Source: Nemertoderma westbladi (lineage: Eukaryota > Xenacoelomorpha > Nemertodermatida > Nemertodermatidae). Taken from it: a DNA stretch of 64,000 bases. The DNA lies in the NCBI GenBank assembly GCA_032718475.1, contig JAUCBJ010003043.1, positions 1-64,000 on the forward strand, given 5' to 3'. The notes under the pieces were generated by a model. That model saw only the letters and a list, made by a program, of their open reading frames with translations, was not told where the DNA came from and ran no database searches. Below are positions 23,301 through 37,200 of this stretch, piece after piece (position 1 is the first letter of the stretch; the number at the start of each line of letters is the position of its first letter). The position numbers were made by a program, and so were the translations under genes.

Positions 23301-26300
23301 ATGTATGGAGGAGGGAAAGAAGAACGTAGAGGCATTCATAGTAAATGTATGGAGGAGGGAATGAAGAACGTAGAGGCATTCATAGTAAATGTATGGAGTA
23401 GGGAAAGAAGAACGTAGAGGCATTCATAGTAAATGTATGGAGTAGGGAAAGAACGTAGAGGCATTCATAGTAAATGTATGTAGGAGGGAATGAAGATCGT
23501 AGAGGCATTCATAGTAAATGTATGGAGGAGGGAATGAAGAACGTAGAGGCATTCATAGTAAATGTATGGAGGAGGGAAAGAAGAACGTAGAGGCATTCAT
23601 AGTAAATGTATGGAGGAGGGAATGAAGAACGTAGAGGCATTCATAGTAAATGTATGTAGGAGGGAATGAAGATCGTAGAGGCATTCATAGTAAATGTATG
23701 GAGGAGGGAATGAAGAACGTAGAGGCATTCATAGTAAATGTATGTAGGAGGGAATGAAGATCGTAGAGGCATTCATAGTAAATGTATGAAGGAGGGAATG
23801 AAGATCGTAGAGGCATTCATAGTAAATGTATGGAGTAGGGAAAGAACGTAGAGGCATTCATAGTAAATGTATGGAGGAGGGAAAGAAGAACGTAGAGGCA
23901 TTCATAGTAAATGTATGGAGGAGGGAATGAAGATCGTAGAGGCATTCATAGTAAATGTATGGAGTAGGGAAAGAAGAACGTAGAGGCATTTATAGTAAAT
24001 GTATGGAGTAGGGAAAGAACGTAGAGGCATTCATAGTAAATGTATGGAGGAGGGAATGAAGATCGTAGAGGCATTCATAGTAAATGTATGGAGGAGGGAA
24101 TGAAGAACGTAGAGGCATTCATAGTAAATGTATGGAGTAGGGAAAGAACGTAGAGGCATTCATAGTAAATGTATGGAGGAGGGAAAGAACGTAGAGGCAT
24201 TCATAGTAAATGTATGGAGTAGGGAAAGAACGTAGAGGCATTCATAGTAAATGTATGGAGGAGGGAATGAAGATCGTAGAGGCATTCATAGTAAATGTAT
24301 GGAGGAGGGAATGAAGAACGTAGAGGCATTCATAGTAAATGTATGGAGTAGGGAAAGAACGTAGAGGCATTCATAGTAAATGTATGGAGGAGGGAAAGAA
24401 GAACGTAGAGGCATTCATAGTAAATGTATGGAGGAGGGAATGAAGAACGTAGAGGCATTCATAGTAAATGTATGGAGTAGGGAAAGAACGTAGAGGCATT
24501 CATAGTAAATGTATGTAGGAATGAACGTAGAGGCATTCATAGTAAATGTATGTAGGAGGGAATGAAGATCGTAGAGGCATTCATAGTAAATGTATGTAGG
24601 AATGAACGTAGAGGCATTCATAGTAAATGTATGTAGGAGGGAATGAAGATCGTAGAGGCATTCATAGTAAATGTATGGAGGAGGGAATGAAGATCGTAGA
24701 GGCATTCATAGTAAATGTATGGAGTAGGGAAAGAACGTAGAGGCATTCATAGTAAATGTATGGAGTAGGGAAAGAACGTAGAGGCATTCATAGTAAATGT
24801 ATGGAGTAGGGAAAGAACGTAGAGGCATTCATAGTAAATGTATGGAGGAGGGAATGAAGAACGTAGAGGCATTCATAGTAAATGTATGGAGTAGGGAAAG
24901 AAGAACGTAGAGGCATTCATAGTAAATGTATGGAGTAGGGAAAGAACGTAGAGGCATTCATAGTAAATGTATGGAGTAGGGAAAGAACGTAGAGGCATTC
25001 ATAGTAAATGTATGGAGTAGGGAAAGAACGTAGAGGCATTCATAGTAAATGTATGGAGTAGGGAAAGAACGTAGAGGCATTCATAGTAAATGTATGGAGG
25101 AGGGAATGAAGAACGTAGAGGCATTCATAGTAAATGTATGGAGTAGGGAAAGAAGAACGTAGAGGCATTCATAGTAAATGTATGGAGTAGGGAAAGAAGA
25201 ACGTAGAGGCATTCATAGTAAATGTATGGAGTAGGGAAAGAAGAACGTAGAGGCATTCATAGTAAATGTATGGAGGAGGGAATGAAGAACGTAGAGGCAT
25301 TCATAGTAAATGTATGGAGTAGGGAAAGAACGTAGAGGCATTCATAGTAAATGTATGGAGTAGGGAAAGAACGTAGAGGCATTCATAGTAAATGTATGGA
25401 GTAGGGAAAGAACGTAGAGGCATTCATAGTAAATGTATGGAGTAGGGAAAGAACGTAGAGGCATTCATAGTAAATGTATGGAGGAGGGAATGAAGAACGT
25501 AGAGGCATTCATAGTAAATGTATGGAGTAGGGAAAGAAGAACGTAGAGGCATTCATAGTAAATGTATGGAGTAGGGAAAGAAGAACGTAGAGGCATTCAT
25601 AGTAAATGTATGGAGTAGGGAAAGAAGAACGTAGAGGCATTCATAGTAAATGTATGGAGTAGGGAAAGAAGAACGTAGAGGCATTCATAGTAAATGTATG
25701 GAGGAGGGAATGAAGAACGTAGAGGCATTCATAGTAAATGTATGTAGGAGGGAATGAAGATCGTAGAGGCATTCATAGTAAATGTATGGAGGAGGGAATG
25801 AAGAACGTAGAGGCATTCATAGTAAATGTATGGAGTAGGGAAAGAAGAACGTAGAGGCATTCATAGTAAATGTATGGAGGAGGGAAAGAAGAACGTAGAG
25901 GCATTCATAGTAAATGTATGGAGGAGGGAATGAAGAACGTAGAGGCATTCATAGTAAATGTATGGAGTAGGGAAAGAAGAACGTAGAGGCATTCATAGTA
26001 AATGTATGGAGGAGGGAAAGAAGAACGTAGAGGCATTCATAGTAAATGTATGTAGGAGGGAATGAAGATCGTAGAGGCATTCATAGTAAATGTATGAAGT
26101 AGGGAAAGAACGTAGAGGCATTCATAGTAAATGTATGGAGTAGGGAAAGAACGTAGAGGCATTCATAGTAAATGTATGGAGGAGGGAGAGAACGTAGAGG
26201 CATTCATAGTAAATGAGGAGGGAGAGAACGTAGAGGCATTCATAGTAAATGTATGTAGGAGGGAATGAAGATCGTAGAGGCATTCATAGTAAATGTATGG

Positions 26301-27222
26301 AGGAGGGAAAGAACGTAGAGGCATTCATAGTAAATGAGTAGGGAAAGAACGTAGAGGCATTCATAGTAAATGAGTAGGGAAAGAACGTAGAGGCATTCAT
26401 AGTAAATGTATGTAGGAGGGAATGAAGATCGTAGAGGCATTCATAGTAAATGTATGGAGTAGGGAAAGAACGTAGAGGCATTCATAGTAAATGTATGGAG
26501 TAGGGAAAGAACGTAGAGGCATTCATAGTAAATGTATGGAGGAGGGAGAGAACGTAGAGGCATTCATAGTAAATGAGGAGGGAGAGAACGTAGAGGCATT
26601 CATAGTAAATGTATGTAGGAGGGAATGAAGATCGTAGAGGCATTCATAGTAAATGTATGTAGGAGGGAATGAAGAACGTAGAGGCATTCATAGTAAATGT
26701 ATGTAGGAGGGAATGAAGATCGTAGAGGCATTCATAGTAAATGTATGTAGGAGGGAATGAAGATCGTAGAGGCATTCATAGTAAATGTATGAAGTAGGGA
26801 AAGAACGTAGAGGCATTCATAGTAAATGTATGGAGTAGGGAAAGAACGTAGAGGCATTCATAGTAAATGTATGGAGGAGGGAGAGAACGTAGAGGCATTC
26901 ATAGTAAATGAGGAGGGAGAGAACGTAGAGGCATTCATAGTAAATGTATGTAGGAGGGAATGAAGATCGTAGAGGCATTCATAGTAAATGTATGTAGGAG
27001 GGAATGAAGAACGTAGAGGCATTCATAGTAAATGTATGTAGGAGGGAATGAAGATCGTAGAGGCATTCATAGTAAATGTATGTAGGAGGGAATGAAGATC
27101 GTAGAGGCATTCATAGTAAATGTATGAAGTAGGGAAAGAACGTAGAGGCATTCATAGTAAATGTATGGAGTAGGGAAAGAACGTAGAGGCATTCATAGTA
27201 AATGTATGGAGGAGGGAGAGAA

Positions 27223-27402
27223 CGTAGAGGCATTCATAGTAAATGAGGAGGGAGAGAACGTAGAGGCATTCATAGTAAATGAGGAGGGAGAGAACGTAGA
27301 GGCATTCATAGTAAATGAGGAGGGAGAGAACGTAGAGGCATTCATAGTAAATGAGGAGGGAGAGAACGTAGAGGCATTCATAGTAAATGAGGAGGGAGAG
27401 AA
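27223..27402 (+). repeat. Run of five 36-bp monomers
   Basis: Exactly 5 x 36 bp of units with linker AGGAGGGAGAGAA, lacking the TATG module. Because 36 is divisible by 3, reading frames stay open across the run, giving spurious 95-101-residue frames on both strands. The counterpart is at 33482-33661, 6,259 bp away. Confidence 0.85.
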
Positions 27403-28924
27403 CGTAGAGGCATTCATAGTAAATGTATGGAGTAGGGAAAGAACGTAGAGGCATTCATAGTAAATGTATGGAGGAGGGAATGAAGAACGTAGAGGCATTC
27501 ATAGTAAATGTATGTAGGAGGGAATGAAGAACGTAGAGGCATTCATAGTAAATGTATGGAGTAGGGAAAGAAGAACGTAGAGGCATTCATAGTAAATGTA
27601 TGGAGTAGGGAAAGATCGTAGAGGCATTCATAGTAAATGTATGGAGGAGGGAAAGAACGTAGAGGCATTCATAGTAAATGTATGGAGGAGGGAATGAAGA
27701 ACGTAGAGGCATTCATAGTAAATGTATGGAGGAGGGAAAGATCGTAGAGGCATTCATAGTAAATGTATGGAGGAGGGAATGAAGAACGTAGAGGCATTCA
27801 TAGTAAATGTATGGAGTAGGGAAAGATCGTAGAGGCATTCATAGTAAATGTATGGAGGAGGGAGAGAACGTAGAGGCATTCATAGTAAATGTATGGAGTA
27901 GGGAGAGAACGTAGAGGCATTCATAGTAAATGTATGGAGGAGGGAATGAAGAACGTAGAGGCATTCATAGTAAATGTATGGAGGAGGGAAAGATCGTAGA
28001 GGCATTCATAGTAAATGTATGGAGGAGGGAATGAAGAACGTAGAGGCATTCATAGTAAATGTATGGAGTAGGGAAAGAACGTAGAGGCATTCATAGTAAA
28101 TGTATGGAGGAGGGAATGAAGAACGTAGAGGCATTCATAGTAAATGTATGGAGGAGGGAAAGATCGTAGAGGCATTCATAGTAAATGTATGGAGGAGGGA
28201 ATGAAGAACGTAGAGGCATTCATAGTAAATGTATGGAGTAGGGAAAGAACGTAGAGGCATTCATAGTAAATGTATGGAGTAGGGAAAGAACGTAGAGGCA
28301 TTCATAGTAAATGTATGGAGGAGGGAAAGATCGTAGAGGCATTCATAGTAAATGTATGGAGGAGGGAATGAAGAACGTAGAGGCATTCATAGTAAATGTA
28401 TGGAGGAGGGAAAGATCGTAGAGGCATTCATAGTAAATGTATGGAGGAGGGAATGAAGAACGTAGAGGCATTCATAGTAAATGTATGGAGTAGGGAAAGA
28501 ACGTAGAGGCATTCATAGTAAATGTATGGAGGAGGGAAAGATCGTAGAGGCATTCATAGTAAATGTATGGAGGAGGGAATGAAGAACGTAGAGGCATTCA
28601 TAGTAAATGTATGGAGTAGGGAAAGATCGTAGAGGCATTCATAGTAAATGTATGGAGGAGGGAATGAAGAACGTAGAGGCATTCATAGTAAATGTATGGA
28701 GTAGGGAAAGAACGTAGAGGCATTCATAGTAAATGTATGGAGTAGGGAAAGAGCGTAGAGGCATTCATAGTAAATGTATGGAGGAGGGAAAGAACGTAGA
28801 GGCATTCATAGTAAATGTATGGAGTAGGGAAAGATCGTAGAGGCATTCATAGTAAATGTATGGAGTAGGGAAAGAACGTAGAGGCATTCATAGTAAATGT
28901 ATGGAGTAGGGAAAGAACGTAGAG

Positions 28925-30102
28925 GAATTCATAGTAAATGTATGGAGTAGGGAAAGAACGTAGAGGAATTCATAGTAAATGTATGGAGGAGGGAATGAAG
29001 AACGTAGAGGCATTCATAGTAAATGTATGGAGGAGGGAAAGAACGTAGAGGCATTCATAGTAAATGTATGGAGTAGGGAAAGAACGTAGAGGAATTCATA
29101 GTAAATGTATGGAGGAGGGAAAGAACGTAGAGGCATTCATAGTAAATGTATGGAGGAGGGAATGAAGAACGTAGAGGCATTCATAGTAAATGTATGAAGG
29201 AGGGAAAGAACGTAGAGGAATTCATAGTAAATGTATGGAGGAGGGAAAGAACGTAGAGGCATTCATAGTAAATGTATGGAGGAGGGAATGAAGAACGTAG
29301 AGGCATTCATAGTAAATGTATGGAGGAGGGAAAGATCGTAGAGGCATTCATAGTAAATGTATGGAGGAGGGAAAGAACGTAGAGGCATTCATAGTAAATG
29401 TATGGAGTAGGGAAAGAACGTAGAGGCATTCATAGTAAATGTATGGAGTAGGGAAAGAACGTAGAGGAATTCATAGTAAATGTATGGAGTAGGGAAAGAA
29501 GAACGTAGAGGAATTCATAGAAAATGTATGGAGTAGGGAAAGAAGAACGTAGAGGCATTCATAGTAAATGTATGGAGGAGGGAAAGATCGTAGAGGCATT
29601 CATAGTAAATGTATGGAGGAGGGAATGAAGAACGTAGAGGCATTCATAGTAAATGTATGGAGGAGGGAAAGATCGTAGAGGCATTCATAGTAAATGTATG
29701 GAGGAGGGAAAGAACGTAGAGGCATTCATAGTAAATGTATGGAGGAGGGAAAGAACGTAGAGGCATTCATAGTAAATGTATGGAGTAGGGAAAGAACGTA
29801 GAGGCATTCATAGTAAATGTATGGAGTAGGGAAAGAACGTAGAGGAATTCATAGTAAATGTATGGAGTAGGGAAAGAAGAACGTAGAGGAATTCATAGAA
29901 AATGTATGGAGTAGGGAAAGAAGAACGTAGAGGCATTCATAGTAAATGTATGGAGGAGGGAAAGATCGTAGAGGCATTCATAGTAAATGTATGGAGGAGG
30001 GAAAGAACGTAGAGGCATTCATAGTAAATGTATGGAGTAGGGAAAGAACGTAGAGGCATTCATAGTAAATGTATGGAGTAGGGAAAGAACGTAGAGGAAT
30101 TC
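28925..30102 (+). repeat. Core variant cluster creating GAATTC (copy 2)
   Basis: About nine units with the GAATTC core occur, from 28925 to 30097, again with CATAGAAAATG cores (29,516 and 29,894). I saw this variant nowhere else in the array, which ties this block to 18.3-20.4 kb by descent. Confidence 0.85.
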
Positions 30103-33100
30103 ATAGTAAATGTATGGAGGAGGGAAAGAAGAACGTAGAGGCATTCATAGTAAATGAGTAGGGAAAGAACGTAGAGGCATTCATAGTAAATGTATGGAGT
30201 AGGGAATGAAGATCGTAGAGGCATTCATAGTAAATGTATGGAGGAGGGAATGAAGAACGTAGAGGCATTCATAGTAAATGTATGGAGGAGGGAATGAAGA
30301 ACGTAGAGGCATTCATAGTAAATGTATGGAGGAGGGAATGAAGAACGTAGAGGCATTCATAGTAAATGTATGGAGTAGGGAAAGAAGAACGTAGAGGCAT
30401 TCATAGTAAATGTATGGAGGAGGGAAAGAAGAACGTAGAGGCATTCATAGTAAATGTATGTAGGAGGGAATGAAGATCGTAGAGGCATTCATAGTAAATG
30501 TATGGAGGAGGGAATGAAGAACGTAGAGGCATTCATAGTAAATGTATGGAGTAGGGAAAGAAGAACGTAGAGGCATTCATAGTAAATGTATGGAGTAGGG
30601 AAAGAACGTAGAGGCATTCATAGTAAATGTATGTAGGAGGGAATGAAGATCGTAGAGGCATTCATAGTAAATGTATGGAGGAGGGAATGAAGAACGTAGA
30701 GGCATTCATAGTAAATGTATGGAGGAGGGAAAGAAGAACGTAGAGGCATTCATAGTAAATGTATGGAGGAGGGAATGAAGAACGTAGAGGCATTCATAGT
30801 AAATGTATGTAGGAGGGAATGAAGATCGTAGAGGCATTCATAGTAAATGTATGGAGGAGGGAATGAAGAACGTAGAGGCATTCATAGTAAATGTATGTAG
30901 GAGGGAATGAAGATCGTAGAGGCATTCATAGTAAATGTATGAAGGAGGGAATGAAGATCGTAGAGGCATTCATAGTAAATGTATGAAGGAGGGAATGAAG
31001 ATCGTAGAGGCATTCATAGTAAATGTATGGAGTAGGGAAAGAACGTAGAGGCATTCATAGTAAATGTATGGAGGAGGGAAAGAAGAACGTAGAGGCATTC
31101 ATAGTAAATGTATGGAGGAGGGAATGAAGATCGTAGAGGCATTCATAGTAAATGTATGGAGTAGGGAAAGAAGAACGTAGAGGCATTTATAGTAAATGTA
31201 TGGAGTAGGGAAAGAACGTAGAGGCATTCATAGTAAATGTATGGAGGAGGGAATGAAGATCGTAGAGGCATTCATAGTAAATGTATGGAGGAGGGAATGA
31301 AGAACGTAGAGGCATTCATAGTAAATGTATGGAGTAGGGAAAGAACGTAGAGGCATTCATAGTAAATGTATGGAGGAGGGAAAGAACGTAGAGGCATTCA
31401 TAGTAAATGTATGGAGTAGGGAAAGAACGTAGAGGCATTCATAGTAAATGTATGGAGGAGGGAATGAAGAACGTAGAGGCATTCATAGTAAATGTATGGA
31501 GTAGGGAAAGAACGTAGAGGCATTCATAGTAAATGTATGGAGGAGGGAAAGAAGAACGTAGAGGCATTCATAGTAAATGTATGGAGGAGGGAATGAAGAA
31601 CGTAGAGGCATTCATAGTAAATGTATGGAGTAGGGAAAGAACGTAGAGGCATTCATAGTAAATGTATGGAGTAGGGAAAGAACGTAGAGGCATTCATAGT
31701 AAATGTATGGAGGAGGGAAAGAAGAACGTAGAGGCATTCATAGTAAATGTATGGAGGAGGGAATGAAGAACGTAGAGGCATTCATAGTAAATGTATGTAG
31801 GAGGGAATGAAGATCGTAGAGGCATTCATAGTAAATGTATGTAGGAATGAACGTAGAGGCATTCATAGTAAATGTATGTAGGAGGGAATGAAGATCGTAG
31901 AGGCATTCATAGTAAATGTATGGAGGAGGGAATGAAGATCGTAGAGGCATTCATAGTAAATGTATGGAGTAGGGAAAGAACGTAGAGGCATTCATAGTAA
32001 ATGTATGGAGTAGGGAAAGAACGTAGAGGCATTCATAGTAAATGTATGGAGTAGGGAAAGAACGTAGAGGCATTCATAGTAAATGTATGGAGGAGGGAAT
32101 GAAGAACGTAGAGGCATTCATAGTAAATGTATGGAGTAGGGAAAGAAGAACGTAGAGGCATTCATAGTAAATGTATGGAGTAGGGAAAGAACGTAGAGGC
32201 ATTCATAGTAAATGTATGGAGTAGGGAAAGAACGTAGAGGCATTCATAGTAAATGTATGGAGTAGGGAAAGAACGTAGAGGCATTCATAGTAAATGTATG
32301 GAGTAGGGAAAGAACGTAGAGGCATTCATAGTAAATGTATGGAGGAGGGAATGAAGAACGTAGAGGCATTCATAGTAAATGTATGGAGTAGGGAAAGAAG
32401 AACGTAGAGGCATTCATAGTAAATGTATGGAGTAGGGAAAGAAGAACGTAGAGGCATTCATAGTAAATGTATGGAGTAGGGAAAGAAGAACGTAGAGGCA
32501 TTCATAGTAAATGTATGGAGGAGGGAATGAAGAACGTAGAGGCATTCATAGTAAATGTATGGAGTAGGGAAAGAACGTAGAGGCATTCATAGTAAATGTA
32601 TGGAGTAGGGAAAGAACGTAGAGGCATTCATAGTAAATGTATGGAGTAGGGAAAGAACGTAGAGGCATTCATAGTAAATGTATGGAGTAGGGAAAGAACG
32701 TAGAGGCATTCATAGTAAATGTATGGAGGAGGGAATGAAGAACGTAGAGGCATTCATAGTAAATGTATGGAGTAGGGAAAGAAGAACGTAGAGGCATTCA
32801 TAGTAAATGTATGGAGTAGGGAAAGAAGAACGTAGAGGCATTCATAGTAAATGTATGGAGTAGGGAAAGAAGAACGTAGAGGCATTCATAGTAAATGTAT
32901 GGAGTAGGGAAAGAAGAACGTAGAGGCATTCATAGTAAATGTATGGAGGAGGGAATGAAGAACGTAGAGGCATTCATAGTAAATGTATGTAGGAGGGAAT
33001 GAAGATCGTAGAGGCATTCATAGTAAATGTATGGAGGAGGGAATGAAGAACGTAGAGGCATTCATAGTAAATGTATGGAGTAGGGAAAGAAGAACGTAGA

Positions 33101-33481
33101 GGCATTCATAGTAAATGTATGGAGGAGGGAAAGAAGAACGTAGAGGCATTCATAGTAAATGTATGGAGGAGGGAATGAAGAACGTAGAGGCATTCATAGT
33201 AAATGTATGGAGTAGGGAAAGAAGAACGTAGAGGCATTCATAGTAAATGTATGGAGGAGGGAAAGAAGAACGTAGAGGCATTCATAGTAAATGTATGTAG
33301 GAGGGAATGAAGATCGTAGAGGCATTCATAGTAAATGTATGTAGGAGGGAATGAAGATCGTAGAGGCATTCATAGTAAATGTATGAAGTAGGGAAAGAAC
33401 GTAGAGGCATTCATAGTAAATGTATGGAGTAGGGAAAGAACGTAGAGGCATTCATAGTAAATGTATGGAGGAGGGAGAGAA

Positions 33482-33661
33482 CGTAGAGGCATTCATAGTA
33501 AATGAGGAGGGAGAGAACGTAGAGGCATTCATAGTAAATGAGTAGGGAGAGAACGTAGAGGCATTCATAGTAAATGAGGAGGGAGAGAACGTAGAGGCAT
33601 TCATAGTAAATGAGGAGGGAGAGAACGTAGAGGCATTCATAGTAAATGAGGAGGGAGAGAA
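33482..33661 (+). repeat. Run of five 36-bp monomers (duplicate)
   Basis: Same 5 x 36 bp block as at 27223-27402, with one unit changed to AGTAGGGAGAGAA. It is followed by a 41-bp and a 44-bp unit and then the longer run at 33747. Confidence 0.85.
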
Positions 33662-33746
33662 CGTAGAGGCATTCATAGTAAATGTATGGAGTAGGGAAAG
33701 AACGTAGAGGCATTCATAGTAAATGTATGGAGGAGGGAATGAAGAA

Positions 33747-34250
33747 CGTAGAGGCATTCATAGTAAATGAGTAGGGAGAGAACGTAGAGGCATTCATAGT
33801 AAATGAGTAGGGAGAGAACGTAGAGGCATTCATAGTAAATGAGTAGGGAGAGAACGTAGAGGCATTCATAGTAAATGAGTAGGGAGAGAACGTAGAGGCA
33901 TTCATAGTAAATGAGGAGGGAGAGAACGTAGAGGCATTCATAGTAAATGAGGAGGGAGAGAACGTAGAGGCATTCATAGTAAATGAGTAGGGAGAGAACG
34001 TAGAGGCATTCATAGTAAATGAGGAGGGAGAGAACGTAGAGGCATTCATAGTAAATGAGGAGGGAGAGAACGTAGAGGCATTCATAGTAAATGAGTAGGG
34101 AGAGAACGTAGAGGCATTCATAGTAAATGAGTAGGGAGAGAACGTAGAGGCATTCATAGTAAATGAGGAGGGAGAGAACGTAGAGGCATTCATAGTAAAT
34201 GAGGAGGGAGAGAACGTAGAGGCATTCATAGTAAATGAGGAGGGAGAGAA
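33747..34250 (+). repeat. Run of fourteen 36-bp monomers
   Basis: Exactly 14 x 36 bp, mixing AGGAGGGAGAGAA and AGTAGGGAGAGAA linkers. It is flanked on both sides by the same 41-bp plus 44-bp pair, so the unit (36-bp run, 41, 44) appears to have duplicated and then expanded. It generates the longest open frames of the array (209-210 residues, minus strand), which are repeat artefacts. Confidence 0.85.
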
Positions 34251-37200
34251 CGTAGAGGCATTCATAGTAAATGTATGGAGTAGGGAAAGAACGTAGAGGC
34301 ATTCATAGTAAATGTATGGAGGAGGGAATGAAGAACGTAGAGGCATTCATAGTAAATGTATGTAGGAGGGAATGAAGAACGTAGAGGCATTCATAGTAAA
34401 TGTATGGAGTAGGGAAAGAACGTAGAGGCATTCATAGTAAATGTATGTAGGAGGGAATGAAGAACGTAGAGGCATTCATAGTAAATGTATGTAGGAGGGA
34501 ATGAAGATCGTAGAGGCATTCATAGTAAATGTATGGAGGAGGGAATGAAGAACGTAGAGGCATTCATAGTAAATGTATGGAGGAGGGAAAGAAGAACGTA
34601 GAGGCATTCATAGTAAATGTATGAAGGAGGGAATGAAGATCGTAGAGGCATTCATAGTAAATGTATGGAGGAGGGAATGAAGAACGTAGAGGCATTTATA
34701 GTAAATGTATGGAGTAGGGAAAGAACGTAGAGGCATTCATAGTAAATGTATGGAGTAGGGAAAGATCGTAGAGGCATTCATAGTAAATGTATGGAGTTGG
34801 GAAAGAACGTAGAGGCATTCATAGTAAATGTATGGAGGAGGGAATGAAGAACGTAGAGGCATTCATAGTAAATGTATGGAGGAGGGAATGAAGAACGTAG
34901 AGGCATTCATAGTAAATGTATGTAGGAGGGAATGAAGATCGTAGAGGCATTCATAGTAAATGTATGTAGGAGGGAATGAAGAACGTAGAGGCATTCATAG
35001 TAAATGTATGGAGTAGGGAATGAAGAACGTAGAGGCATTCATAGTAAATGTATGGAGTAGGGAATGAAGAACGTAGAGGCATTCATAGTAAATGTATGGA
35101 GTAGGGAATGAAGAACGTAGAGGCATTCATAGTAAATGTATGGAGTAGGGAATGAAGAACGTAGAGGCATTCATAGTAAATGTATGGAGGAGGGAGAGAA
35201 CGTAGAGGCATTCATAGTAAATGAGGAGGGAGAGAACGTAGAGGCATTCATAGTAAATGTATGTAGGAGGGAATGAAGATCGTAGAGGCATTCATAGTAA
35301 ATGTATGGAGTAGGGAATGAAGAACGTAGAGGCATTCATAGTAAATGTATGGAGGAGGGAGAGAACGTAGAGGCATTCATAGTAAATGAGGAGGGAGAGA
35401 ACGTAGAGGCATTCATAGTAAATGTATGTAGGAGGGAATGAAGATCGTAGAGGCATTCATAGTAAATGTATGTAGGAGGGAATGAAGAACGTAGAGGCAT
35501 TCATAGTAAATGTATGGAGGAGGGAATGAAGAACGTAGAGGCATTCATAGTAAATGTATGGAGGAGGGAATGAAGAACGTAGAGGCATTCATAGTAAATG
35601 TATGTAGGAGGGAATGAAGATCGTAGAGGCATTCATAGTAAATGTATGGAGGAGGGAATGAAGAACGTAGAGGCATTCATAGTAAATGTATGGAGGAGGG
35701 AAAGAAGAACGTAGAGGCATTCATAGTAAATGTATGAAGGAGGGAATGAAGATCGTAGAGGCATTCATAGTAAATGTATGTAGGAGGGAATGAAGATCGT
35801 AGAGGCATTCATAGTAAATGTATGGAGGAGGGAATGAAGATCGTAGAGGCATTCATAGTAAATGTATGGAGGAGGGAATGAAGAACGTAGAGGCATTCAT
35901 AGTAAATGTATGTAGGAGGGAATGAAGATCGTAGAGGCATTCATAGTAAATGTATGTAGGAGGGAATGAAGAACGTAGAGGCATTCATAGTAAATGTATG
36001 TAGGAGGGAATGAAGATCGTAGAGGCATTCATAGTAAATGTATGGAGGAGGGAATGAAGAACGTAGAGGCATTCATAGTAAATGTATGGAGGAGGGAAAG
36101 AAGAACGTAGAGGCATTCATAGTAAATGTATGAAGGAGGGAATGAAGATCGTAGAGGCATTCATAGTAAATGTATGTAGGAGGGAATGAAGATCGTAGAG
36201 GCATTCATAGTAAATGTATGGAGGAGGGAATGAAGAACGTAGAGGCATTCATAGTAAATGTATGGAGGAGGGAATGAAGATCGTAGAGGCATTCATAGTA
36301 AATGTATGTAGGAGGGAATGAAGATCGTAGAGGCATTCATAGTAAATGTATGGAGGAGGGAATGAAGAACGTAGAGGCATTCATAGTAAATGTATGGAGG
36401 AGGGAAAGAAGAACGTAGAGGCATTCATAGTAAATGTATGAAGGAGGGAATGAAGATCGTAGAGGCATTCATAGTAAATGTATGTAGGAGGGAAAGAACG
36501 TAGAGGCATTCATAGTAAATGTATGGAGGAGGGAATGAAGAACGTAGAGGCATTCATAGTAAATGTATGGAGGAGGGAAAGAAGAACGTAGAGGCATTCA
36601 TAGTAAATGTATGGAGGAGGGAATGAAGAACGTAGAGGCATTCATAGTAAATGTATGAAGGAGGGAATGAAGATCGTAGAGGCATTCATAGTAAATGTAT
36701 GTAGGAGGGAAAGAACGTAGAGGCATTCATAGTAAATGTATGGAGGAGGGAATGAAGAACGTAGAGGCATTCATAGTAAATGTATGGAGGAAAGAACGTA
36801 GAGGCATTCATAGTAAATGTATGGAGGAGGGAAAGAAGAACGTAGAGGCATTCATAGTAAATGTATGGAGGAGGGAATGAAGAACGTAGAGGCATTCATA
36901 GTAAATGTATGTAGGAGGGAATGAAGAACGTAGAGGCATTCATAGTAAATGTATGGAGTAGGGAGAGAACGTAGAGGCATTCATAGTAAATGTATGGAGG
37001 AGGGAAAGAACGTAGAGGCATTCATAGTAAATGTATGAAGGAGGGAATGAAGATCGTAGAGGCATTCATAGTAAATGTATGGAGGAGGGAGAGAACGTAG
37101 AGGCATTCATAGTAAATGTATGGAGGAGGGAAAGAACGTAGAGGCATTCATAGTAAATGTATGGAGGAGGGAAAGATCGTAGAGGCATTCATAGTAAATG

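Larger units (their letters stand above)
17281..27480 (+). repeat. Large duplicated block, copy 1
   Basis: The series of linker variants from 17,281 recurs from 27,560 at an offset of exactly 10,279 bp, checked at three points out to 17,621. Further right the offset drifts (about 10,616, then 8,244, 7,197 and finally 6,259) because of internal gains and losses. Marker variants shared with copy 2 include core GAATTC, core AGAAAATG, core GCATTTATAG, and the five-unit 36-bp run. Copy 1 is longer, with extra internal repetition around 22,370-23,480 and 26,090-27,120. Confidence 0.7.
27560..34300 (+). repeat. Large duplicated block, copy 2
   Basis: It carries the same order of marker variants as 17,281-27,480 in a shorter span. 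Examples are the GAATTC cluster (28,925-30,102), the TGAGTAGGGAAAG unit at 30,155 (offset 8,244), the GCATTTATAG core at 31,181 (offset 7,197), and the TGTATGAAGT unit at 33,380 (offset 6,259). It ends with an added run of fourteen 36-bp units that copy 1 lacks. Confidence 0.7.
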
